Source: Candidatus Doudnabacteria bacterium
GTDB taxonomy: Bacteria > Patescibacteriota > Doudnabacteria > UBA920 > O2-02-FULL-48-8
Assembly: GCA_016198045.1 (NCBI GenBank)
Contig: JACQJI010000019.1
Span: 1-19,614, forward strand
DNA: 19,614 bases
Reading direction: 5' to 3'
Part shown: piece by piece, positions 7,331-14,734 of the stretch
How positions within the stretch are numbered: position 1 is the first letter of the stretch
Layout of the letters: every line of letters begins with the position of its first letter
Program-made: the position numbers and the translations under genes
Notes under the pieces: generated by a model
Told to the model about the DNA's origin: nothing
Seen by the model: the letters and a program-made list of their open reading frames with translations, nothing else
Databases searched by the model: none

Positions 7331-7708
7331 CTAGGCGGCTTTGTTTCGCTTTTCTTCTTCGCTAAGTTGGTCAAATTTGTCCATAGCTTTTTCTAAGCCC
7401 TTAGTAATTTGTTCGGGACTGCCGCCCATCGCCAAAACATTCTTGATCCAGCCCATGGGATTTTTTGCGATCTCTTCTTCGATTTTTTGATCAAGTTCAG
7501 ATTCGGCTTCTGCTTTCCGTTTGTCTTTGAAAGCTTCCAGCGACACTACCTCAGCGCCCGGCTTCCCAAGCTTAAAGCCAGCTTCCCCAGCTCTTTGTTC
7601 CGCCTGCGCCTGCTTGGTATCCAAAACTTCAGCAGCCTCTTGCTGGCTTCCGTCTGGCAGTTCGATACCTGGTTGTTCCGGCCCAAATGGCCGCTTAATA
7701 TCTGGCAT
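7331..7708 (-). CDS. Small charged protein of unknown function (125 aa)
   Basis: The N-terminal half is disordered-looking and rich in P, E, Q and A (MPDIKRPFGPEQPGIELPDG); the C-terminal half is helical (SELDQKIEEEIAKNPMGWIK, ITKGLEKAMDKFDQLSEEEK). No family is recognised. Its place directly before the ATPase gene suggests an adaptor or regulatory partner (inference). No Shine-Dalgarno is seen; upstream is an AT-rich repeat gap. Confidence 0.7.
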   Translation of the reverse strand: MPDIKRPFGPEQPGIELPDGSQQEAAEVLDTKQAQAEQRAGEAGFKLGKPGAEVVSLEAFKDKRKAEAESELDQKIEEEIAKNPMGWIKNVLAMGGSPEQITKGLEKAMDKFDQLSEEEKRNKAA

Positions 7709-7817
7709 ATCTTTACGAATTTACTAATTGTTACTAATTTACGAATTGTGGATTCTAGCCATTAGTATATTCGGACCTATTCGTACATTCGTAAAATAAC
7801 TGGATAGTATAGCTTAT
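7709..7817. repeat. AT-rich intergenic repeat, possible internal promoter
   Basis: TTACGAATT occurs twice and TTACTAATT-like words twice in 7711-7747, and TTCGTA variants continue to 7793. A minus-strand TATACT lies at 7769-7764 without a good -35. Nothing else is seen in the gap. Confidence 0.4.
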
Positions 7818-8120
7818 TTAGATGCTTGCTGCAAGGCCTGCTAATTCCTGCTTAATTTTGGACAATTCCTCGGCAAGCCAGGCAGGCAGATCAGGAGCGT
7901 TTTTTTGCAGGAAAACATTCACGGCTTCCTGGTTTTCGGCATCCAGTAAATCCTCAAATTCCCGCTTTTTTTGCTCGGAAAATGAATTCAACAGCCGCAG
8001 CAGCAGTCTTTTCTCCACCAGTTCGCTCGTTCGCTCAATAATGCTGATTTTCTGCTCATCAGGCAGAGACTCGATTCCTAAGACGTTAATGATATTTTGA
8101 TCGTCGATAGGTAAGGCCAT
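7818..8120 (-). CDS. Small helical protein, DUF5663-like
   Basis: A 100-aa protein with the pattern IINVLGIESLPDEQKISIIE, then VEKRLLLRLLNSFSEQKKRE, then FEDLLDAENQEAVNVFLQKN. This resembles the small CPR-typical DUF5663 family as I remember it, whose function is unknown; the assignment is not verified. It lies 46 bp after the 984-aa gene, in the same direction as the ATPase, so it probably belongs to that operon. No Shine-Dalgarno is seen. Confidence 0.75.
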   Translation of the reverse strand: MALPIDDQNIINVLGIESLPDEQKISIIERTSELVEKRLLLRLLNSFSEQKKREFEDLLDAENQEAVNVFLQKNAPDLPAWLAEELSKIKQELAGLAASI

Positions 8121-8166
8121 ATGAGTTAGTTAAAAGTTAATAGTTAAATGGTTAATAGCTTAAAAA

Positions 8167-11121
8167 CTAAGGCTCTGCATCTCTCTTCCAATCAATGGCC
8201 AGCTTCACCACAAATTCACCTAGTTTGGAATCTTTGAATCGCGGCCTGGAATCAACCGTTTCTGCAACAAAAATTTTAAATCTGCCCAGAGACTTCCAAA
8301 GGTTGGGGTTTTTGGCGTATTCGTCGAGAAACTCTTGTACTGTGTAGTTCTGAAATTTCTTGAGAGCCTTGAGTGGCAGCCCTAACTCTGTTTTCAAATT
8401 TTTCAAGAAATAATCGTAATTATCCTGCAAAACCACACGCAACGCGTAATCCACTTTCCCTTTTCCCAAAAGGCTGTAAGCCGCTACCTCCCTTGCTGCG
8501 GATACTGTTGTTGGCCCTTCCGGAACCTTAGGTTTGGCAGTCTCCGTCGCCTCGTCAACCGACGTATCCAAATCCCCAGCTTCAGCCGGCGGAGTTTCAG
8601 CCGGCGCATCAAAATCAAACTTCAGCTTTGGTTCAGTGCTGACTGGTTCGCCAAACGTAACTTTGGGCGCAAACTTAGCCTCGGCCAAAGCGTCGGCGCT
8701 TTTGGGCATAAACACTGTATGCTCGGGATCAGTCAAAATTTCAGTCGCGCCAGTAGTGTGGTCAACCTCAAAACCGCCCTTAAGAATCCGGTCGTAGTCT
8801 CCGGGGTGCTTGGCTTCCACTTCCAGCATGAATCTTCGGGCCAGCTTTTCCGGGCTATTGGCGTCAGGCACTCCAGATTTCGAGCCATAGTGATCCTCAA
8901 ACCACTTAAGCATCTTGGGATCATCCCTCATGGTAGCAGCCAAATCCGTATCAAAGCCTTTGGAACTGACTTGAAAAGCTTCTTTGCTTCCTACTCCTTC
9001 TGGAGAGAGATTATCACTTGCTTTAAACGAAATCGGGCGGGATTCTAAGGGTGCTTTAACCCCGGCACCCGGTGCTGGTCTCCCGCCTCCAGTCTCCGGA
9101 GGCGCAGGTCTTCCACCTGTAGTATCCGCATGCGGCGCTGGCTGAGGGTGTCCTGAACCAGGCGCTTCGACCGCAGATGGCCTAGGCTGTGCTTGAGACG
9201 TAGAGGCTTCAGAAGCTCCTCCTGGACTGCTTACAGGTTCAGCGCCAAACAAACCGCGAACCTTTTGTGCCAGCCACCCGGAACCGGCGAGATACCCCAC
9301 CCCCGCAGCAAAAGCCGCAGTGACGCGCCGCATATTCTTCTCAGCTCTCAATTTGCTTTTGAGCACGTCACCGGACTTATCTAAGTTATCCTGCAAGTAC
9401 TTGGCAACTGCCTCAGGATTTTGTTTAATTTTTTGTGCCCTAAGCCAATCATCCTCTTGCTCTTGTAGCGCAGCTAACTCCGCATTGTTACCCATTTTAT
9501 CAAAGAAGTCATCTTCATCAGTACTTTTGCTCGATAATTGATCTCGAATAGCCATGATTGCGTCGTGCATTTTTTCGTACTCCTGCTTGTCTTCTTCGCT
9601 GATTCTGGACCAATCTAAAGATACCACAGGAATCATAGAATCAACAGCCTCACGCTCAATAGCTTGTCGCATTTTTACCAGCAGCTCCTGATACAGTTCA
9701 TCTTGCTTGAGATCTTCTATGGTTTTTCCGTCAAGCAGGGCCTTGGCTCCTATGGCGGCCAAGTGTCTCTCGACATCTTCTACTCGCGGTTCACCCCACC
9801 GCATATCATCTCTAATCACCTTGCGTGCAGCGCCTATCCGGGCCATATTGGCCAAATCATAAAATCCCACACCCGCAGAAGTTCCTGACAGCCCTCGACG
9901 AAGCGCTATGGCAGTCAATCCAGCTGCGCCGCCAAGCGCAACGCCGCCTGCAAGCAACGTTAAGTTGGTAATCGAACGCACGTTGACGGACCTTAGCGCG
10001 GCTTTGCCGAATCGATTTTCTATTTTCACTCCCCGTTTTTCTAACCACCCGTGCAGATTGTGTCTAGCCAAACTTTTGTGCCAGTCATAAGCCTTTTTGA
10101 CTTTCCCTTTCTGCTCAATGGCTTGTTCCAATTGCTTCTCAAACAATTTGGTTTTCTCGTCCGAAAACCGATCCACGCTTGCCGCCATGTACTCGGCGCG
10201 CAGGCGTTTATATTCTGCTTCCGCCGCAGCGTGTTCTTGCTGGACAGTTTCCCTCGAAGTCCCGCCCAGAACACCTTTCAGCCTTCCAGTGATGCCCTGG
10301 ACGCTTTCCAATCGTTTTTCCACTTTGGCAAATTTCTCTCTGGCTAAATTCAGCCGCTCTTCCAGATTTTGCGGTTCAGCCGGAGGTTCCGGCGGCTCAG
10401 GAGGTTCGGGGGCGCGCTTGGCCTCATTATATTTGGCTCGGTATTCACTCAGTCTTAATTTCAACTGGTCGCGCAAATCCTGCCATATCGCGTCAAAATT
10501 AATCGGGAGCGTCCGATCTGAAGCAACCGTGAAGTAGCCAGTCAGGCGATTCATTTCATCTTCCAAATCTTCTGGTGGTTTAGGATTTCCTTGACCAAAA
10601 TCATCTAGCGCTCTTTGTATCCTGCTGTCTGCGTCAGAGAATACAGACCGAATTTCCTGTTCAGTGAGCTTTGGTTCTCGCGCCGAGGTCGCCTGTCTTT
10701 CAAGTTCCTCATGTAGCCGGAGACCAGCAGCACTTAATACGGTATTTCGACTAACAACTGATCCCCATATATTTATAATATCCTGATCTTGGGTGTCGAG
10801 TAGATTTCTCCAAGGTTGGGAATAATATCTTTTCTCCCATTGTCCCTTAAACCCAATAAAACTCTCATAATCTCTTTTACCTATTGCATCCTCAGCCTGA
10901 TCGAGTAAGGGAGACAGCTCTGCCGCAAACGATTGCGCCAGTTGCCGTTTTTTTTGCAATTCCAAGTCCGGCTCTGCTGCGAGTGGCTCTGGTTCTGAAG
11001 GTTCGGGTTCTGCAGTGGCAGTAGTTTGTTTGGTGGCTTTAGCCGCTCTTAAAGCATCTAGACGCGCTTGTTTTCGCGCTTCGGCTTGAGCCGCTATATC
11101 TCCGGAGGAATCTAAGTTCAT
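8167..11121 (-). CDS. Large membrane-associated helical protein (984 aa)
   Basis: I do not recognise a family. Order of parts: an A/E/P-rich N-terminus (1-55), a helical region (56-235), a PEPPEPPEPP hinge (238-248), a long coiled coil (251-345), a glycine- and alanine-rich hydrophobic segment (383-407), a second helical region (420-595), another hydrophobic segment (599-618), a Pro/Gly/Ala linker (627-695), and a C-terminal domain (about 700-984) with a compact start, FDTDLAATMRDDPKMLKWF. There is no signal peptide and no cysteine. Both hydrophobic segments are glycine-rich, so it may be membrane-inserted or build a membrane-linked assembly with the VirD4-like ATPase. Its ATG overlaps the stop of the 604-aa gene (ATGA), a sign of coupled translation. 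Confidence 0.85.
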   Translation of the reverse strand: MNLDSSGDIAAQAEARKQARLDALRAAKATKQTTATAEPEPSEPEPLAAEPDLELQKKRQLAQSFAAELSPLLDQAEDAIGKRDYESFIGFKGQWEKRYYSQPWRNLLDTQDQDIINIWGSVVSRNTVLSAAGLRLHEELERQATSAREPKLTEQEIRSVFSDADSRIQRALDDFGQGNPKPPEDLEDEMNRLTGYFTVASDRTLPINFDAIWQDLRDQLKLRLSEYRAKYNEAKRAPEPPEPPEPPAEPQNLEERLNLAREKFAKVEKRLESVQGITGRLKGVLGGTSRETVQQEHAAAEAEYKRLRAEYMAASVDRFSDEKTKLFEKQLEQAIEQKGKVKKAYDWHKSLARHNLHGWLEKRGVKIENRFGKAALRSVNVRSITNLTLLAGGVALGGAAGLTAIALRRGLSGTSAGVGFYDLANMARIGAARKVIRDDMRWGEPRVEDVERHLAAIGAKALLDGKTIEDLKQDELYQELLVKMRQAIEREAVDSMIPVVSLDWSRISEEDKQEYEKMHDAIMAIRDQLSSKSTDEDDFFDKMGNNAELAALQEQEDDWLRAQKIKQNPEAVAKYLQDNLDKSGDVLKSKLRAEKNMRRVTAAFAAGVGYLAGSGWLAQKVRGLFGAEPVSSPGGASEASTSQAQPRPSAVEAPGSGHPQPAPHADTTGGRPAPPETGGGRPAPGAGVKAPLESRPISFKASDNLSPEGVGSKEAFQVSSKGFDTDLAATMRDDPKMLKWFEDHYGSKSGVPDANSPEKLARRFMLEVEAKHPGDYDRILKGGFEVDHTTGATEILTDPEHTVFMPKSADALAEAKFAPKVTFGEPVSTEPKLKFDFDAPAETPPAEAGDLDTSVDEATETAKPKVPEGPTTVSAAREVAAYSLLGKGKVDYALRVVLQDNYDYFLKNLKTELGLPLKALKKFQNYTVQEFLDEYAKNPNLWKSLGRFKIFVAETVDSRPRFKDSKLGEFVVKLAIDWKRDAEP

Positions 11122-12932
11122 AGTTCTTTGAGATAATCAGCTGTTGCCTCCTTAATGAATTCTTCACGTTTTCTTTGGTGCCGCCTGGTTTTCCTCAGAT
11201 CTTCTAGATCATCTTCGGTAAAATCGGGGCCGATTAACCCTTTCTCAGCCTCCAACCAATCGTCTTCAGCCATTTCGCGCGCCTGGGCTTCTTTTGATTC
11301 TTCTACGGTTTGTTCGGCTCCGGATGTTACCTGTCGACTTGACTCAAACGATCTCTTTTTTTGCTCAATTGACCGCTTAAACTCATCAAAAACCGATCCC
11401 AGCGACATGAGTCCTTCGGCTTTTGCCGCATACAAATCGCCAAATTTGGCTTCAGCCTTGCCTCGCATATTTGCAAGCAAGTTTTCCACTGCAGTTAGTT
11501 CGTCGAGGCTGGAGGAGTTTTCAATACTTTGAGTAATCTTGGGGAATCTTTCGTAATAACGTTTGATTTCTTCCGTCCGATTATCGGCTTCAATTTGCGC
11601 AGCCTCTGCGGCTGGCTCTGGGGCAGGCGCTGCAGTTCCTGATCGAATTCTTTCAAGATCAAATTTTTCTCCCGGACGTGGCGGCGGGCCGCTTGTCCAT
11701 TTGCTGACCGGCTCGCCTTGATCGGCTTTGATGCCAAACACGCGGTCGGCCGGCGGGCTGTCGGCTAGGGCAGAAATGCCTTTTGCCCGCGCCTGGGGTC
11801 GAGCACCAAACGACTCTCGTTTTTGCCTGATTTGCCGTCTTAATTCTGCCAACTGAGTGCCGAACTTTTTGAGAAAATTTTCACCTTTTGCTTGCACAAC
11901 ATCCGTCAATTTAGCCTCTGCCTCATCTAACGCTTTTGGGTCTTGAGCCAGAGTGATCGCAGTTTCCGCCAAATTAAGCTGTTCATTTTCCAAATTGACC
12001 TCTGATGCTTGAGAACGAGCTCGAGCTAGCTTAATAAGGTTCAATTTACTCTCTGCTTCCGCTAAACTTATCAGAATTCCTCTTTGTTTTTCCTCTTCCG
12101 TATTATCACCACTTTTTGAAGCTCCATTAAGTAAATCGCGATGTACCAGAATTAATCTTTCTATTTCCTGAATTTTATCTTGAAGAGCTCTGCCTTCGTA
12201 ATGTTTCTGGTATCCTTCAAGTTCCTGAATGTATCCTCGATATTTGACTCTCCGATCTTCACTGATGCCCATGTCAGCCAAAAGCTTGTACTGGGACAGT
12301 AAAGTATTAATCGCACTAAGTCTTTGTAAATCATTGACGTTGGGGTTAGGAGTACGAATAGTGTTCCAGAATCTTGTGATTGTCTTACCATGAAGTTCTG
12401 GTTTCTTACTAGAACTTAGTTCTGGTTCAATTTCTTCAACTTCTTCCCTGGGTAATTCCTTCAAAACCTCTTTAAATACTTCAAGCGGATTCAATTTCTG
12501 TTCACTAGTTAAAAGAGCCTGCCTAATCTGTTCTCTAAGCTTGTCTTCGTTAAGCCGTTTAGGCACTGGAATCCCATAGGCTTGAGCCATCTCTAACAGG
12601 CGCTGCTTTCTTGCTTTTTTGTCTTCACCTTGCCTAAATACGAAAACTTCATCAAGTGACTGCTCGATCCGAGCTTCTTTATCAACATGCTGCTGACTTG
12701 CATCTTGTTGACCCTCTTCAGAATCCGACGGTTGGACAGCTATGGCGCCCTTCGCTTGCTTTCTGCGTTGGGACCGCTCTTCGGCTTTGCTACGTTTTCC
12801 GTCTCCTATTCTCTCATGCGCCTCTCTGTACAAATCGTCGCGGCTTCCGGGATTGTCATGACGTCCTTTATCGCGATGGAAAAAATCCGCCGCCGCTTTT
12901 TCCATTGAAGTATAACTTTTACTTTCGTCCAT
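11118..12932 (-). CDS. Large coiled-coil protein of unknown function (604 aa)
   Basis: A highly charged, helical, cysteine-free protein starting MDESKSYTSMEKAAADFFHR. No enzyme motif, signal peptide or membrane helix is seen. Two stretches look like copies of one module: about 337-377 ending FGTQLAELRRQIRQKRESF and about 476-530 ending VFDEFKRSIEQKKRSF. A Pro/Ala-rich linker (about 412-450) separates them. An upstream in-frame ATG at 12992 is rejected: the TATAAT of a consensus promoter (12984-12979) lies within that N-terminal extension, so transcription starts downstream of it. It is the first gene of the operon and overlaps the 984-aa gene by 4 bp. A structural or scaffold role is possible but is inference. 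Confidence 0.85.
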   Translation of the reverse strand: MDESKSYTSMEKAAADFFHRDKGRHDNPGSRDDLYREAHERIGDGKRSKAEERSQRRKQAKGAIAVQPSDSEEGQQDASQQHVDKEARIEQSLDEVFVFRQGEDKKARKQRLLEMAQAYGIPVPKRLNEDKLREQIRQALLTSEQKLNPLEVFKEVLKELPREEVEEIEPELSSSKKPELHGKTITRFWNTIRTPNPNVNDLQRLSAINTLLSQYKLLADMGISEDRRVKYRGYIQELEGYQKHYEGRALQDKIQEIERLILVHRDLLNGASKSGDNTEEEKQRGILISLAEAESKLNLIKLARARSQASEVNLENEQLNLAETAITLAQDPKALDEAEAKLTDVVQAKGENFLKKFGTQLAELRRQIRQKRESFGARPQARAKGISALADSPPADRVFGIKADQGEPVSKWTSGPPPRPGEKFDLERIRSGTAAPAPEPAAEAAQIEADNRTEEIKRYYERFPKITQSIENSSSLDELTAVENLLANMRGKAEAKFGDLYAAKAEGLMSLGSVFDEFKRSIEQKKRSFESSRQVTSGAEQTVEESKEAQAREMAEDDWLEAEKGLIGPDFTEDDLEDLRKTRRHQRKREEFIKEATADYLKEL

Positions 12933-12978
12933 GAATTTTGCTTTTATTTCGCATAATTTGTGGCAATTTTCAGATCTA

Positions 12979-13007
12979 ATTATATCATACAAGCCTCATT
13001 TTGACAA
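12979..13007 (-). promoter_or_regulatory. Promoter of the large-protein/ATPase operon
   Basis: TTGTCA (13007-13002), 17-bp spacer, TATAAT (12984-12979) on the minus strand. One mismatch to consensus. The leader to the ATG at 12932 is about 40-46 nt. Its -35 box overlaps the -35 of the divergent promoter. Confidence 0.8.
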
Positions 13008-13029
13008 ACGGCAGTCAAATTGCTAAAAT
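13001..13029 (+). promoter_or_regulatory. Promoter of the CorA-like gene
   Basis: TTGACA (13001-13006), 17-bp spacer, TAAAAT (13024-13029). The leader to the ATG at 13105 is about 70 nt and includes ATTCGTAGATTCGG-type word repeats (13047-13083). Confidence 0.75.
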
Positions 13030-13104
13030 TTAAAGAGAATTTCTTATTCGTGGCATTCGGATGTTCATTCGTAGATTCGGATCGCTGAAACAAAAAGCTT
13101 TCTC

Positions 13105-14022
13105 ATGAGCCTAAAAATCATACACACAAAAAATTTGAAGTGGATAGACATCGTCCAGCCGAACGATCAGGATTTAGTTTATCTCAAAGAGCACTTCCCG
13201 TTCCACCCGCTTGACTACGAGGATGTCATGACTCCGTCCACGCGGCCCAAGATCGACGCTTATGACAGCTACCACTTTATTATTCTCCTTTTTCCTTTCC
13301 TCAATAAAAACAAAGAAGAAATCCAGCCGGTGGAAGTGGACTTTTTTGTCGGGCCAGACTATATGGTTACCATCCACAACGGCGCCATGAAAACCCTGAC
13401 CAATTTGGTCCACAACGTCTCGCAATACGACAATGTCCGCAACCAGTATATGTCATCCAGTCCTGGCTATCTTCTGTTCTCTGTTCTTGAACTGTTGTTC
13501 AAGCGCAGCTTTCCTATCCTGGATCACATCAACCGGAGTCTGGATCAAGCCGGACGGGAAATTTTTGAGGCAGACTTCAAAACATTGAAGCGGCTCTCCA
13601 CGCTTAAGAAAAACATCATTATTTACCGTCGGATCATGAAGATGCATAAATTTGTCCTTTCCAAGCTGATGCACAGCAAACAATTATATTTGCAATTCCA
13701 GTTTTCCAAAAATTATTTCCAAAACCTAATTGAGTATGCGGAGAACATCTGGGACGTGCTGGCTTCGGACAAAGAGACCACTGAGTCTTACGAACAAACC
13801 AATCAGTCCCTGGCCGCCCACCGCATGAACGACATCCTCCGAACCCTGACGATTTTTTCCGTAGTCATTTTCATTCTCACACTATTTGTCAACGTCATGC
13901 TGTTCGCCGAGACCGTTACCAGAATTGACGAATACCCTTATCTTCTCCCGCTCACGATCACAAGCCTGCTTCTGATCACTCTGGGCATGCTGACCTACTT
14001 CAAGCACAAAAAGTGGCTTTGA
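13105..14022 (+). CDS. CorA-family divalent-cation transporter, GMN missing
   Basis: The 305-aa length, an N-terminal cytoplasmic domain (for example LDYEDVMTPSTRPKIDAYDS, 36-55), a long stalk helix, and two membrane helices at the C-terminus (about 245-266 and 277-297) with a lysine-rich end (YFKHKKWL) are typical of CorA/MgtA-independent Mg2+ channels. The universal GMN at the end of the first helix, which forms the ion entrance, is absent: the expected place reads FVNVMLFAETVTR (261-273). The fold is clear but ion choice or transport itself may differ. It stands alone with its own promoter, divergent from the ATPase operon. Confidence 0.88.
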   Translation: MSLKIIHTKNLKWIDIVQPNDQDLVYLKEHFPFHPLDYEDVMTPSTRPKIDAYDSYHFIILLFPFLNKNKEEIQPVEVDFFVGPDYMVTIHNGAMKTLTNLVHNVSQYDNVRNQYMSSSPGYLLFSVLELLFKRSFPILDHINRSLDQAGREIFEADFKTLKRLSTLKKNIIIYRRIMKMHKFVLSKLMHSKQLYLQFQFSKNYFQNLIEYAENIWDVLASDKETTESYEQTNQSLAAHRMNDILRTLTIFSVVIFILTLFVNVMLFAETVTRIDEYPYLLPLTITSLLLITLGMLTYFKHKKWL

Positions 14023-14043
14023 TTACAATTTGATTATGAAAAA

Positions 14044-14049
14044 TATAAT
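14044..14049 (+). promoter_or_regulatory. -10 box of the TrpR-like gene
   Basis: TATAAT, 20 bp before the upstream palindrome. The best -35 candidate (TTGATT) is 19 bp away. Transcription would start near 14056, placing the palindrome at 14069-14094 just downstream of the start. Confidence 0.5.
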
Positions 14050-14068
14050 AAGAAACCATTATCACGAT

Positions 14069-14094
14069 CCTCCCATACACTGTAGTATGAGAGG
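14069..14094. promoter_or_regulatory. Upstream palindrome of the TrpR-like gene (possible operator)
   Basis: CCTCCCATAC, 6-nt centre ACTGTA, GTATGAGAGG; 9 of 10 arm positions pair. The same 26-mer recurs after the gene with 24 of 26 bases identical. It may be a DNA operator for the regulator it precedes or an RNA hairpin in the leader. Confidence 0.55.
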
Positions 14095-14124
14095 GTTGTG
14101 CCAAACCAATAAGCAATAACTTTT

Positions 14125-14640
14125 ATGGCAAAATATCCAAAACGGCTGACGAAAAAAGAACAAGAGACTCTCTTCATAGAATTCGTTCAAGCGTTGACCA
14201 CCCTCAGGTCGCCGGAAGAAATGGCCCATTTTATCCAAGATCTTCTGTCAAAACAAGAAGTCTTTATGCTAGCTCGCCGCTTGCAGATTGCCCGCCTCCT
14301 CTACCAAGGGCTAACTTACGACGAGATCAAAAAAAGCCTGAATGCGGGCTTGACCACGATTGCCAAAGTCCAGACATGGATGCAGCTTTACGGTGAAGGT
14401 TACCGGACGGTGCTAGAAAGAACTAAGAAAAAACAAACAGAAAGAAAAGGTTTAAAATCTTGGAAAAACTTTCAGCGTCGATATCCAGCCTACTTTTGGC
14501 CGCAGTTACTGCTGGAAGAACTAGTTAAATCAGCAAACGCCAAGCAGAAAAAACGCATTCTGGAAATTCTCGATAAGGTCAAAGAGAAAACTGCTTTAAG
14601 CAAAGAGCTTGATCAGTTTATTAAAGCTTCTGATTTATAA
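14125..14640 (+). CDS. TrpR/YerC-family DNA-binding regulator with extra C-terminus
   Basis: Residues 10-95 carry the TrpR/YerC/YecD pattern: a helical core (LRSPEEMAHFIQDLLSKQEV), ARRLQIARLLYQGLTYDEI as the first HTH helix region, then LTTIAKVQTWMQLYGEGY as the recognition helix and end. Members are usually about 100 aa; this one is 171 aa, adding a basic helical tail (KKKQTERKGLKSWKNFQRRY and onward). Ligand unknown: it need not be tryptophan, and no trp genes are nearby. A TATAAT precedes it and 26-bp palindromes lie on both sides, so autoregulation is plausible (inference). No Shine-Dalgarno is evident. Confidence 0.85.
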   Translation: MAKYPKRLTKKEQETLFIEFVQALTTLRSPEEMAHFIQDLLSKQEVFMLARRLQIARLLYQGLTYDEIKKSLNAGLTTIAKVQTWMQLYGEGYRTVLERTKKKQTERKGLKSWKNFQRRYPAYFWPQLLLEELVKSANAKQKKRILEILDKVKEKTALSKELDQFIKASDL

Positions 14641-14663
14641 CCGACAAGCATTTTTAGTCATTT

Positions 14664-14689
14664 CCTCCCATACACTGGAGTATGGGAGG
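14664..14689. promoter_or_regulatory. Downstream palindrome of the TrpR-like gene (possible operator)
   Basis: CCTCCCATAC, centre ACTGGA, GTATGGGAGG; a perfect 10-bp inverted repeat. It has no T-run after it, so it is a poor intrinsic terminator. It lies 11 bp before a TTGACA -35 element (14700-14705), a position where a bound repressor could act. Confidence 0.6.
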
Positions 14690-14699
14690 ATTTGACCAG

Positions 14700-14728
14700 T
14701 TGACAGTTTATTTGCCAGGTGATACTGT
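14700..14728 (+). promoter_or_regulatory. Promoter of the structured leader / 76-aa gene
   Basis: Perfect TTGACA (14700-14705) with a 17-bp spacer to a weak TACTGT (14723-14728), or a 15-bp spacer to GATACT (14721-14726). It would start a transcript near 14735 that runs through the hairpin leader. Confidence 0.5.
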
Positions 14729-14734
14729 TGATTA

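Noticed and set aside
12933..12992. N-terminal extension of the 604-aa protein
   Set aside because: The TATAAT of the consensus promoter lies within the extension, so it would not be transcribed.
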